NCBI RefSeq assembly: GCF_001886815.1
Contig: NZ_CP018099.1
Location: 3,346,501-3,410,500, forward strand
From: Caldithrix abyssi DSM 13497
Lineage (GTDB): Bacteria; Calditrichota; Calditrichia; Calditrichales; Calditrichaceae
Length of the DNA: 64,000 bases
Direction of reading: 5' to 3'
Shown here: positions 53,702-61,841 of the stretch, in pieces
How the letters are laid out: each line of letters starts with the position of its first letter
How positions within the stretch are numbered: the first letter of the stretch is position 1
The notes under the pieces: model-generated
Database searches by the model: none
What the model saw: only the letters and a program-made list of their open reading frames with translations
Told to the model about the DNA's origin: nothing
Made by a program: the position numbers and the translations under genes

Positions 53702-55733
53702 CCCATCTTGAACACTAAAACGGTTTAAGTTATTTAAAAACAACATGTCGTTCTTTTTTATTACCACTACAATATTTAAATTCTTATCTTTTTCATACCT
53801 AATGGCTTGGGCTTGATCTTAAATGCCTGCGCCATTAAATAATGGATCGCCTCCGGTTCGGTCGTATCTCTTATAACTAATAAATCTCCTTTCTGCGTTT
53901 TCATCTCCACGCTTACTCGCTGCTGTACGGAAAGTAATTCACGAATGGTTGTCCAGCGATGATAAACGCCTGCATCATGTAATTGTTTTTGAAGACTTAT
54001 CAATACATGAAAGGCTAAAATCGAAATGAAAATATGCCCTTCAATGCGTTTATCCTTCTGGTGAAAATTAGGCCTTAAGCCTAATTCACTCTTCAACGAG
54101 CGAAATCCATCCTCCACATCCGTTAAACTGATGTAGAGCTGCCAAATCTCACGATCCGTTAAATCCAGACGACTCGTCCGTAAATAATACGTGCCGGAAA
54201 ATCGATCATCCATCTTTTGCTCATCTTTTATCTTCCAGCTGATCTCTGTCACGATACCATTGTGATGCTCAACCGTAATATCATAAAAATAGGCCACCTT
54301 TGCATGACGTTCCTTTATGCGGCCAATGCGTTCTAAAACCTTGGGATATTTCTTCGTGCCTCGTTTCTTGTGCAAACTCTCCGCCGCATATTTCAACTCC
54401 GCCTCAAAGCGCTGCTGATGAAATTGTCGAATGGCTTCCTCTTTCTTTTGCCTTGAGGCGCTGCGACAGTATAAATAAAGCTCTTTATCCTTACGGTAAA
54501 GATAGGCTTCCACTTTATGGCGTTGATCGTGATTAATCTCTTTAAAAGCATTTTCTTCGATCTCGATTTCCGGTTTACTGCGTGAGACAACCAGATAGTC
54601 GTGTCCACGCTTTGTGATCAGTTGCAAGTTCTCTTCTGTGGCAATCCCGGCATCTAAAATAATCAATTTCCTGACTTTGCCGCCTATCGTATCCAGAATT
54701 TTAGACAAAGTCTCTGGTTCGGAAACATTGCCAGAGAAAAGACGACTCTCCTTGGGGAATCCATCCTCATCCAATACCAGGCCTAAAGTAACCAGGGGCA
54801 TATCGTGACGCTTATCTTTACTACGTCCGCGAGCCTTGAGTTCACTGGTACGGCTACTCTCAAAATACGTATTGGTTAAATCGTACAGGATGATCTTTTC
54901 CTGCAAGGAAAATAACAGACGCTCTTGCTCTACTAAACCATTCTCGATTTTGTCCTTATGTTCTAATAATTGATCCGTAATTCGATAAAGTTTATTGTGA
55001 GAAAGTCTTGAAAGGTCTAACTCTAAAAGCTCATCGATGGCGCTTTGCTTTTTGACCCAGCGTAAGGTCGCCCATTCGCTTGAGGGGTGCACCAGGCGCC
55101 CAACGATCAACAGTTCGGCCAGTTTAATATCCTTCTCCTTAAAGCCCAGCTTTTTTAAAAGTTCATTGAACTTAAGCTTTCTTAACATCATCAAACTGAT
55201 GTATTCGCCTCCTATACTGCGAGCATCTCTGAATTTGACAGAGCCCGTAAAAATGGTCTCGGTTTCCTGTGGGCTTTCTTTTTTTTCTACCTTTTCTTGT
55301 TTTAGTTTGTTTTGAATTAAAAGCGAGGCATAGCGCTGGGCTAATTGTTCAATTTGCTCATCCACTTCGATCAGTGAAGTTTGTCCGCTTATGATCTCTT
55401 CGATGCGATTGGCAAGTGTTTTCCATTGGTCTTTAGGAATGGTAAGCTTGCCCAGGTTGAGCAATTTTCTTTGTCTTGGGCCTTTTTCAGTACGATAGGA
55501 TTCGACCAATTGATGGTAAACGAAGGTTTTATCGTACCCTTTATTCTTTTTTGTGACTTCTTTAATAAACATGTTCAAATATAATCATATCAGTCAATTA
55601 AGTCAAGGGGGAAACCAATATAGTATGGGGCACTACAACGACATCTCGAAAACTCGATCCAAAAAAACCAATAACTTACAAAAACCGAAGGTGGAAATTT
55701 GGTGATTTGGGCTTAAATTTTGTTCAAGATGGG
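53702..55733 (-). mobile_element. IS1634-family insertion sequence with TTAA target duplication
   Basis: Perfect 13-bp inverted repeats, CCCATCTTGAACA at 53702-53714 and TGTTCAAGATGGG at 55721-55733, bound a 2,032-bp element. TTAA is repeated at 53698-53701 and 55734-55737. Removing the element and one TTAA restores an uninterrupted receiver-domain reading frame, which fixes the boundaries. It carries one transposase gene. Confidence 0.92.
53776..55572 (-). CDS. IS1634-family (IS4 superfamily) transposase
   Basis: The protein has about 598 residues and appears intact. The N-terminus has VYHQLVESYRTEKGPRQRK, the usual IS1634 opening. The DDE core shows ILYDLTNTYFES (first Asp), LIILDAGIATEEN (second Asp) and VEDGFRSLKSELGLRPNFHQ (Glu region), followed by EGHIFISILAFHVLISLQK. 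The ATG at 55572 is taken; a TTG two codons upstream is possible. No strong ribosome site is visible. The gene fills most of the element. Confidence 0.9.
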   Translation of the reverse strand: MFIKEVTKKNKGYDKTFVYHQLVESYRTEKGPRQRKLLNLGKLTIPKDQWKTLANRIEEIISGQTSLIEVDEQIEQLAQRYASLLIQNKLKQEKVEKKESPQETETIFTGSVKFRDARSIGGEYISLMMLRKLKFNELLKKLGFKEKDIKLAELLIVGRLVHPSSEWATLRWVKKQSAIDELLELDLSRLSHNKLYRITDQLLEHKDKIENGLVEQERLLFSLQEKIILYDLTNTYFESSRTSELKARGRSKDKRHDMPLVTLGLVLDEDGFPKESRLFSGNVSEPETLSKILDTIGGKVRKLIILDAGIATEENLQLITKRGHDYLVVSRSKPEIEIEENAFKEINHDQRHKVEAYLYRKDKELYLYCRSASRQKKEEAIRQFHQQRFEAELKYAAESLHKKRGTKKYPKVLERIGRIKERHAKVAYFYDITVEHHNGIVTEISWKIKDEQKMDDRFSGTYYLRTSRLDLTDREIWQLYISLTDVEDGFRSLKSELGLRPNFHQKDKRIEGHIFISILAFHVLISLQKQLHDAGVYHRWTTIRELLSVQQRVSVEMKTQKGDLLVIRDTTEPEAIHYLMAQAFKIKPKPLGMKKIRI

Positions 55734-55807
55734 TTAAGATAGCGGGCAATCCGCTCCTGAATGATGTTGTTGCGATGAATGATTAAGATTTTTTTCCGGC
55801 CACTCAT
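55734..55807 (-). pseudogene. Separated 5' end of the sensor-kinase gene
   Basis: An ATG at 55807, seven bases after AAAGG, opens MSGRKKILIIHRNNIIQER and runs to the IS1634-type element. The first strand and helix of a receiver domain are evident. Beyond the element the frame continues as KEIGFSVIIPPNTLEVLNLT before the present kinase start. The typical acidic pair of a receiver is replaced by IIHRNN, so it was already a pseudo-receiver before insertion. Confidence 0.85.
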
Positions 55808-55892
55808 ATTTTTACCTTTGTAATTACAATTACCGATCTTTCTTCCACCTGAAGCGGCAAACACAAAGCGCTATTTTAAAGCATAGCATACA

Positions 55893-56672
55893 TCAGAGCT
55901 GACGGCTTTTTCTATTACGCTGGTAAATGAGGTACATGCCCTCCAGATTGAGGTATTGATCCACATAATCGATGACCTCGGTGTACTCAACGATTTTTTT
56001 AGCCAGCCCGCCCGTCGCCACGACGACTGTTTTTTTTCCCAGCTCGTCTTTTAGTTTTTTGACGAATCCTTCAATCAAAAATACCGATCCCCAGAATATA
56101 CCGCTTTGAATGCTTTCTTCGGTTGTTTGACCAATCATTTTTTCAGGAAACTCAAAATTCACTCTGGGTAGTTTAGCGGCTTTTAAATGTAACGCTTCGA
56201 TCGAAGTTACAATTCCGGGCGAAATAATTCCCCCCTCGTAGTTGCCGTCGGCATCGATACAATCGATGGTGGTCGCCGTGCCAAAATCGACCACAATACA
56301 GGGTTTACCGTATTTGCTGATTCCGGCCACGGCGTTACACAACCGGTCGGCGCCCACCGCCGCCGGATTTTTGTAGAGCACCTTCATTCCCAGATCGATC
56401 GTAGCGTCAACGATCAGCGGCTCGTAGTTTAAGTAACGACGCGCAAAATATTGATACACCTCCGTTAAATCCGGCACCACCGAAGAGATGCAGACGCCGT
56501 AAATCGAGCTCAGATCTATTTTAGCATGTTCAAAAAAGTGGTGCAACAATACGGCCAGTTCGTCCTCGGTTCGCGCTCTTTCGGAAGCCAGCCGCCAGTG
56601 ATTTACCAGTTTCTCTTTTTTAAAAAGGCCCACAACCGTGTGCGTATTGCCAATATCAAAAGCCAGAAGCAT
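55893..56672 (-). CDS. coaX: Type III pantothenate kinase
   Basis: The protein has 259 residues from the ATG at 56672; a start further upstream would add residues foreign to the family. LLAFDIGNTHTVVGLF is the phosphate-binding N-terminus. CISSVVPDL, VGADRLCNAVAGI and IVVDFGTATTIDCID are the CoaX signatures, with the catalytic Asp in GADR. It phosphorylates pantothenate, the first step of coenzyme A synthesis. It overlaps birA by 17 bp. The interrupted kinase gene originally began 85 bp downstream. Confidence 0.94.
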   Translation of the reverse strand: MLLAFDIGNTHTVVGLFKKEKLVNHWRLASERARTEDELAVLLHHFFEHAKIDLSSIYGVCISSVVPDLTEVYQYFARRYLNYEPLIVDATIDLGMKVLYKNPAAVGADRLCNAVAGISKYGKPCIVVDFGTATTIDCIDADGNYEGGIISPGIVTSIEALHLKAAKLPRVNFEFPEKMIGQTTEESIQSGIFWGSVFLIEGFVKKLKDELGKKTVVVATGGLAKKIVEYTEVIDYVDQYLNLEGMYLIYQRNRKSRQL

Positions 56673-57477
56673 CTTTATGCCCACTAATAATTTCACCTGT
56701 AACCAGCGCATGTAGCTTGCCGGCCATATCCTCGTAAACCAGAAAGCCCGAGTCATTGATATCCCGCACTATGGCTTCCTGTTCTCCAAAAGGCGTTTCT
56801 AACAGCACCTTTTGCCCGAACTGATTACAACGCTGCTTCCATTCGTCTATGACCTGGCGGTACAGCGTCCGTTCAAATCGTTCATAATCCTTTTCAAAAT
56901 TTTCCAGAAAGAGGCACAAAAAATCTTCTCGATCGATGTCCGCGCCGGTTAGTTCCTTTAAAGAGACGGCTAGGTCCCTGATGGCCGGGTCTCGCTCTTC
57001 TGGCATTTCGTTGAGATTAATTCCCACGCCCAGCACAAGGGCGACAATCTTTTTATCCTGCAAAATGGATTCGGCTAAAATACCGCTTAGTTTGCGATTA
57101 TTAACCAGCAGGTCATTGGGCCACTTAAAACGAATATCCACAGGCGGCAAATTTTTGTTTTTGAGATACTGGTCAATGGTATTGGCCAGAATGATGGCAG
57201 AGGCCAGGGTTATTTTCTGGGCATATTCAATTTCCAGCTCGGGACGCAGCAAAATACTCAACAATAAATTTTTCCCTTTACTGGAGAACCATCTGCGCTC
57301 TTTTCGGCCCCGGCCGGCCGTCTGGAACTCGCTCAAAACCACCGTGCCTTCCGGCGCGCCATCGCGGGCCAGGCCTAACAGGTGGGCATTGGTCGAATCA
57401 ATCACCTGAAAACAATATAGATTCCGCCCGAGAATCATTGTTTTTAATCTTGTTCTTACGATATCGCAATTTAACAT
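56656..57477 (-). CDS. birA: Biotin--[acetyl-CoA-carboxylase] ligase
   Basis: The protein has 273 residues. VIDSTNAHLLGLAR, QTAGRGRKERRWFSSKG (biotinyl-AMP loop) and IRFKWPNDLLVNNRKLSGIL are clear ligase motifs. ALVLGVGINLN follows, and the C-terminal SH3-like domain is present. There is no N-terminal helix-turn-helix, so it modifies carboxylase subunits but does not repress transcription. The start could also be the ATG 13 codons in. It is followed by coaX with overlap. Confidence 0.92.
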   Translation of the reverse strand: MLNCDIVRTRLKTMILGRNLYCFQVIDSTNAHLLGLARDGAPEGTVVLSEFQTAGRGRKERRWFSSKGKNLLLSILLRPELEIEYAQKITLASAIILANTIDQYLKNKNLPPVDIRFKWPNDLLVNNRKLSGILAESILQDKKIVALVLGVGINLNEMPEERDPAIRDLAVSLKELTGADIDREDFLCLFLENFEKDYERFERTLYRQVIDEWKQRCNQFGQKVLLETPFGEQEAIVRDINDSGFLVYEDMAGKLHALVTGEIISGHKDASGF

Positions 57478-57599
57478 TACTGGAATCCTGTCTGAATTAA
57501 TTAAATAAGGTAATTCTTTACCAGAGCATCCTTCGTCCTTGAAGTCTTAAAAAGTAATAAAATTATTGACCAAAATCCAGTAAACGATTTGCTGCGATA

Positions 57600-57627
57600 A
57601 AAGATGGTTCCGAAGAACCATCTTTTA
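57600..57627 (-). terminator. Intrinsic terminator, usable on both strands
   Basis: The stem AAAAGATGGTTC...GAACCATCTTTT with a four-base loop lies at the 3' end of the acyl-CoA dehydrogenase gene, overlapping its stop. A/T runs on both sides would serve transcription in either direction. Confidence 0.75.
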
Positions 57628-58782
57628 ACTTAAAAGCTGCTTGGCGATGGTAATCAACTGCATGTTGGAGGTGCCTTCGTAAATGGTGCCGATTTTGGCG
57701 TCTCTGAACAGTTTTTCCACCGGATACTCTTTGGTAAAGCCATATCCGCCGAACAAGTCGATGGCCAACGAGGTAATTTTTTGCGCCACCTGCGAAGCAA
57801 AATATTTGGCCATGGCGGCTTCTTTAATAAACTTTTGTCCGGCGTCTTTTAATCGCGCGGCGTTGTACACCAGAAGTCTGGCTGCCTCCAGTTCGGTGGC
57901 CGCTTCAGCCAGCTGGAACTGCACGCCCTGAAATGTGGCGATGGCTTTGCCAAACTGCTCTCTTTCCTGAGTGTATTGAACGGCGGCGTCCAGCGCTCCC
58001 TGAGCAACGCCAATCATCTGAGCGCCAATGCCAATTCGGCCTTCATTTAAGGTTTCGATGGCTACTTTGTACCCTTTGCCCACTTCTCCCAGCACATTTT
58101 CTTTGGGCACCTTACAATTTTCTAAAATCAACTCGCAGGTGGACGAGGCGCGAATGCCCAATTTGTCTTCCTTTTTACCCACAGAAAAGCCTTCGAAATC
58201 GCGCTCGATAATAAACGCGTTAATTCCCTTGTAACCGGCTTCGGGATTGGCATTGGCAAAGACAATAAAAATTTCGGCTTCGGCGGCATTGGTAATCCAT
58301 AACTTTTGACCGTTCAAAAGCCAGTAATCGCCTTTATCTTCGGCGCGGCACTTTAAAGCAAAAGCATCGCTGCCCGAACCGGCTTCGGAAAGAGCGTACG
58401 AACCAATTTTGGAGCTGCAGAGCTGGGGCAAATATTTTTCTTTGATTTGATCGCTTCCCCAGCGCAGGATGGCGTTGTTTACCAGAGTATTTTGAACGTC
58501 AATTACAATGGCTGCCGATGGATCCACCGCGCTTAACGCTTCCACTGCCAGAATGGCCATAAAAAAACTGGATTCCGCGCCGCCGAATTTTTCGGGGACT
58601 TCAATACCCATCAGCCCCATTTCAAAAAATTCTTTAATAATGGCCGAATCCATTTGTCCTTTTTCATCCATTTCCCGGGATAAAGGTTTAATCCGTTCTT
58701 CGGCGAAAGATTTTACGGAATCGAACAGCATCTGTTCATCTTCGCTCAGCATCGTCAACGGTTGAAAAGCAGAATTACTCAT
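57625..58782 (-). CDS. Acyl-CoA dehydrogenase
   Basis: The protein has 385 residues, the usual length. Three domains are apparent. YALSEAGSGSDAFALKCRAED and WLLNGQKLWITNAAEAEIFI are the FAD-site signatures. REQFGKAIATFQGVQFQLAE and the C-terminal FGGYGFTKEYPVEKLFRDAKI with YEGTSNMQL follow, the last holding the catalytic-Glu region. It oxidises acyl-CoA thioesters to enoyl-CoA and passes electrons to ETF. Chain length is not readable. It is alone between a terminator and the RsbW-like gene. Confidence 0.92.
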   Translation of the reverse strand: MSNSAFQPLTMLSEDEQMLFDSVKSFAEERIKPLSREMDEKGQMDSAIIKEFFEMGLMGIEVPEKFGGAESSFFMAILAVEALSAVDPSAAIVIDVQNTLVNNAILRWGSDQIKEKYLPQLCSSKIGSYALSEAGSGSDAFALKCRAEDKGDYWLLNGQKLWITNAAEAEIFIVFANANPEAGYKGINAFIIERDFEGFSVGKKEDKLGIRASSTCELILENCKVPKENVLGEVGKGYKVAIETLNEGRIGIGAQMIGVAQGALDAAVQYTQEREQFGKAIATFQGVQFQLAEAATELEAARLLVYNAARLKDAGQKFIKEAAMAKYFASQVAQKITSLAIDLFGGYGFTKEYPVEKLFRDAKIGTIYEGTSNMQLITIAKQLLS

Positions 58783-58907
58783 GGACTCCCCCTTTGTTAA
58801 GTCAATATGATCGTGACAAAATAAACTGCATCATAAATATAATACATTCAAATGAAAGTTTCACTCTTTTTGCGATATTTTCCGTATTTTTTTTAAGAAG
58901 GGCGAAG

Positions 58908-59483
58908 TTATTCTTTGGTTTGAAAGGCGGAAAGTTGTTTGACCAGCTTCCAGTCAAAACGTCCTTCTCCGAGATAACTATAGGTCACCTGATCCATTAA
59001 TTTGGTGATAATCGATAACCCTAATCCATGATCGCGCAATATGTGTTCCTTGTTTTCAAAATCTATTTCCGAACCAATATTTTCTTCAAAAATGAACGAA
59101 ACCGTGAAAGGATCCAAAATTTTGTAGGACACCAACCCGTCCAGCACCCTGTTCAGAGGATACTTTTTGCCCAACAAATAGGGAGGATACGGCGGGTAGT
59201 GAGATTCGGCCTGGAAGCCGGGCCCATAATCAAAAATGGAGATGACGATAAAGTTCATATCCATCTCAAACTGGAAGCGTACCATTTCATCAATCGCCGA
59301 GGTGTTGGAGTGGTTCACAATATTGATAAACACCTCATTAATCACCGCGCGTAAATGCTGGGCAATTTTTTTTCTCTCGTCCGGATCGATCATCAAATAA
59401 TTGGATATCAGTTCGGAAAAATCTTCCACCATGTTCGTGTATTCAATTTTGCAGGGAACGTGAAAACGGACGATATCACCCAT
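58908..59483 (-). CDS. RsbW-like HATPase_c_2 ATP-binding protein
   Basis: The protein has 191 residues. Residues 40-75 carry QHLRAVINEVFINIVNHSN, the N-box of anti-sigma-factor kinases, then FIVISIFDYGPGFQ (G1-type) and RDHGLGLSIITKLMDQVTY (G2-type). An insert of about 40 residues (HYPPYPPYLLGKKYPLNRVLD...) between them is unusual. It would phosphorylate or bind a partner such as an STAS protein, none of which is visible. It overlaps the upstream histidine kinase by eight bases, so the two are co-translated. Confidence 0.8.
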   Translation of the reverse strand: MGDIVRFHVPCKIEYTNMVEDFSELISNYLMIDPDERKKIAQHLRAVINEVFINIVNHSNTSAIDEMVRFQFEMDMNFIVISIFDYGPGFQAESHYPPYPPYLLGKKYPLNRVLDGLVSYKILDPFTVSFIFEENIGSEIDFENKEHILRDHGLGLSIITKLMDQVTYSYLGEGRFDWKLVKQLSAFQTKE

Positions 59484-60516
59484 TTTGTGCTTCCATCCTT
59501 TGCAAGGTTAAGGGAAGGGTTATAATAAACTTTATCCACTCCCCCGGGTTAGACTCTACCGTGATTTTGCCGCCGTGAAGTTCAATAATGTTTTTTACGG
59601 TGTACAAACCGATACCCACATTATGCCGGCCCTGTAATTTAGTAAATCTTGAAAACTTTTCAAACAGATGCGGAATCTGTTCTTTCTGAACGCCCATTCC
59701 ATAATTCAGAAAATAAATTTCCAGCGAGTCTTCCCCCTTATTAAAGTCGATCTCTATTTCGGAATCTTCGTCTCCGTATTGCAAGGCGTTCATGATCAGG
59801 TTTCGAAAAACCACCTGCAACAAGTGTAAATCGCCATTGTACAAAATTTTGTCGCTCTTTTTTAGTACGATCTTTTGATTTTTCTCTTTCAATTGCGGTT
59901 CAAACTCATTGATTAACGGCGTGATTACATCTTCCATAAAATCAAATATCTGGCGATTCAGGGATAATTTCCCTTCTTCGATTAAGGACATATTAAGCAG
60001 GGTGTCAACCATCGTAAACAGGTTTTTTGTCAGCCGATCGATGTTATCGATCATGGGGAGCAAGCGGTCGTAATCCTGGTTTTCCACTCTTTTTTTTAAA
60101 ATCCGGTTATAACCGTAAATGGATGTTAAGGCATTTTTGAATTCATGGGTGACCACGCTAATCAGATCCTTATATTTTTGATTGACGACTCTCAACTGAT
60201 GATGCATTTTGGCGTTTTCATTAAGCAGGGCGGCCTGTGTTCCAAATAAAATAAGCGCTTTGATCTTTTCTTTTAGCTTTTCATCAAAATTCTCAAGATT
60301 TTCGACCTGGATATCGATGGGCGGCAGTTCATCCAGCCGTTCTTCATATTCTTCTAAAATGGAAATCAACAATTCCTGGCTGTTTGGCATCTTTTTAATC
60401 AGATCCAGGCCTTTTCTGTAAAGCTCATCGTATTCTTTGACGTTTAATTTAATCTTGTTTAACATTTTAGACTCTATTTCGTTAAATATCTCGTCCTTTG
60501 CCATAAAGATTCCCAC
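59476..60516 (-). CDS. Soluble sensor histidine kinase
   Basis: The protein has 346 residues. A helical N-terminus (about 1-110) has no recognised sensor. HisKA has LISVVTHEFKNALTSIYGY with the phospho-His near 124. HATPase has FRNLIMNALQYGDEDSEIEI, FLNYGMGVQKEQIPHLFEKF and VGIGLYTVKNIIELHGG. No transmembrane segment. An ATG five codons in is an alternative start. It is paired with the RsbW-like protein; no response regulator lies nearby. Confidence 0.85.
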   Translation of the reverse strand: MGIFMAKDEIFNEIESKMLNKIKLNVKEYDELYRKGLDLIKKMPNSQELLISILEEYEERLDELPPIDIQVENLENFDEKLKEKIKALILFGTQAALLNENAKMHHQLRVVNQKYKDLISVVTHEFKNALTSIYGYNRILKKRVENQDYDRLLPMIDNIDRLTKNLFTMVDTLLNMSLIEEGKLSLNRQIFDFMEDVITPLINEFEPQLKEKNQKIVLKKSDKILYNGDLHLLQVVFRNLIMNALQYGDEDSEIEIDFNKGEDSLEIYFLNYGMGVQKEQIPHLFEKFSRFTKLQGRHNVGIGLYTVKNIIELHGGKITVESNPGEWIKFIITLPLTLQRMEAQNG

Positions 60517-60801
60517 TGATTATTAAGTGTTAACCTTGTTATCGGCTATCCTTTTTTTTTAATTAGAAAAAAATAAGCGGCTTTCTGCGGGCTTTCATTC
60601 GAGCGGGCAGTCATTCCGGCCGAGCGCAGCGAGAGCCGGAATCCCCTGCAAGGTGAAAGGATTCCCGCTTGCGCGGGAATGACTGGTTGGCTTTCGCGGG
60701 AATGACTGGTGGGCAGCCGGAATCCCTTCCACCGGGAATTAATCCCTTCCGTCCATCGTTTTTCAATGTAAACATGCATCAAACCCACAAAGGAGGTAAT
60801 A
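60517..60801. repeat. Palindromic repeats in the gap before the bacilliredoxin gene
   Basis: A type-A palindrome (GTCATTCCGGCCGAGCGCAG) at about 60610-60643 and type-B units (GGATTCCCGCTTGCGCGGG) at about 60659-60685 match the families at 38.3-38.6 kb. A minus-strand open frame over this stretch and the next gene is not credible. Confidence 0.7.
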
Positions 60802-61245
60802 ATGACGACATTAAATATATCCCGCGCCCCAAGATATTCCGAAGAGATGGTCAAACCATTACGCGAAGAAGTAACATCGGCAGGCGTGGAAGAGTGGCGT
60901 ACAGCCGAAGAAATTGACCATGCACTGCAACAACCAGGTATCACGCTGGTGTTTATCAATTCGGTTTGCGGTTGCGCCGCCCGAAGCGCCAGACCAGCGC
61001 TCAAACTGGCCTTAGGCCATGACAAACTACCGGACCGAATTGGCACCTGTTTTGCCGGCGTCGATCTGGATGCGGTGGAAAGCGTACGCAAACGCATCAA
61101 AAACTATCCCGCCTCTTCGCCCTCCATCGCTCTTTTTAAAGACGGCGAACCGATTTACTTTATGCCGCGCCACCATATTGAAGGGAGCCCGGCGGAAGAA
61201 ATAGCAGAAGACCTCAAAGAAATTTTTGACGTCTATTGCAAATAA
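60802..61245 (+). CDS. Bacilliredoxin, BrxA/BrxB (YphP/YqiW) family
   Basis: The protein has 147 residues. The thioredoxin-like fold carries LVFINSVCGCAARSARP with the CGC active site (C56-C58), and NYPASSPSIALFKDGEPIYF with the cis-Pro region. In Bacillus such proteins remove bacillithiol from mixed disulfides; whether this organism uses bacillithiol is unknown. AAAGGAGGTAATA precedes the ATG, an excellent ribosome site. It is one of two plus-strand genes and stands alone with its own terminator. Confidence 0.93.
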   Translation: MTTLNISRAPRYSEEMVKPLREEVTSAGVEEWRTAEEIDHALQQPGITLVFINSVCGCAARSARPALKLALGHDKLPDRIGTCFAGVDLDAVESVRKRIKNYPASSPSIALFKDGEPIYFMPRHHIEGSPAEEIAEDLKEIFDVYCK

Positions 61246-61294
61246 ATCGGTAACGGCATCAAGGTGTGTTAGACGGTACTATCGCATTTCATTT

Positions 61295-61333
61295 AAACTC
61301 CCCAAAGTTTACGGCTGCGGGGAGTTTTTTTTT
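61295..61333 (+). terminator. Intrinsic terminator of the bacilliredoxin gene
   Basis: AACTCCCC (61296-61303) pairs with GGGGAGTT (61319-61326), followed by a run of eight T. It lies 50 bp after the stop codon and just past the 3' end of the convergent trmO gene. Confidence 0.88.
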
Positions 61334-61346
61334 AGCTGGATTGTAT

Positions 61347-61841
61347 TCAGTGGTCGGCGCGCCTGCCTTTTTTTCGAGCCTTCTCGCGGTCAATCAATTC
61401 CACCCATCCGTCGCGCGTATTCTGCCGGCTATCCAGCTCGCGCGTAAACGGTTTGATATCCAGCACCGGCGTTCCATCCAGCAAATCAAGATCATTAACC
61501 CAAATTTTGTTGCCTTCGATTTTTTCCAGGCGAACCAGACTTAAACCGATATGGTTTGGACGCGCCGCAGAACGCGTGGCAAAAATGCCCTTCTCGCGGT
61601 CATGCAAATAGGGTTTGACTCTTAGTTTGGTTTCTTGTTTCAGATGCATGTGTACAATCAAAAAGATGTGCGAAAAATCTTCCAGTTTATCCAGGCCGTC
61701 AACGTATTCCGGCAAAACTTCCACATAACCTTTAAAACCACCAGCGTAGATGGGTTGTATGGGCGTTTTAGAAGGATCGCTATGCGGGCTATGCACATAT
61801 CCGATTGGCGTGTAACAAATTTTTTCTATTTTTCCCTTCAT
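61347..61841 (-). CDS. trmO: tRNA (N6-threonylcarbamoyladenosine37) methyltransferase TrmO
   Basis: The protein has 164 residues. CYTPIGYVHSPHSDPSKTP begins the TsaA/YaeB beta-barrel. FSHIFLIVHMHL, FATRSAARPNHIGLSLVRL and LDIKPFTRELDSR are the family motifs for S-adenosylmethionine and tRNA binding. Full size for the short form. It methylates t6A37 of tRNA-Thr. It overlaps the upstream hydrolase gene by four bases (ATGA). Confidence 0.9.
   Translation of the reverse strand: MKGKIEKICYTPIGYVHSPHSDPSKTPIQPIYAGGFKGYVEVLPEYVDGLDKLEDFSHIFLIVHMHLKQETKLRVKPYLHDREKGIFATRSAARPNHIGLSLVRLEKIEGNKIWVNDLDLLDGTPVLDIKPFTRELDSRQNTRDGWVELIDREKARKKGRRADH

Noticed and set aside
60546-61100. 184-residue minus-strand frame
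   Set aside because: It covers palindromic repeats and the antisense of the bacilliredoxin gene, which has a strong ribosome site and family motifs.
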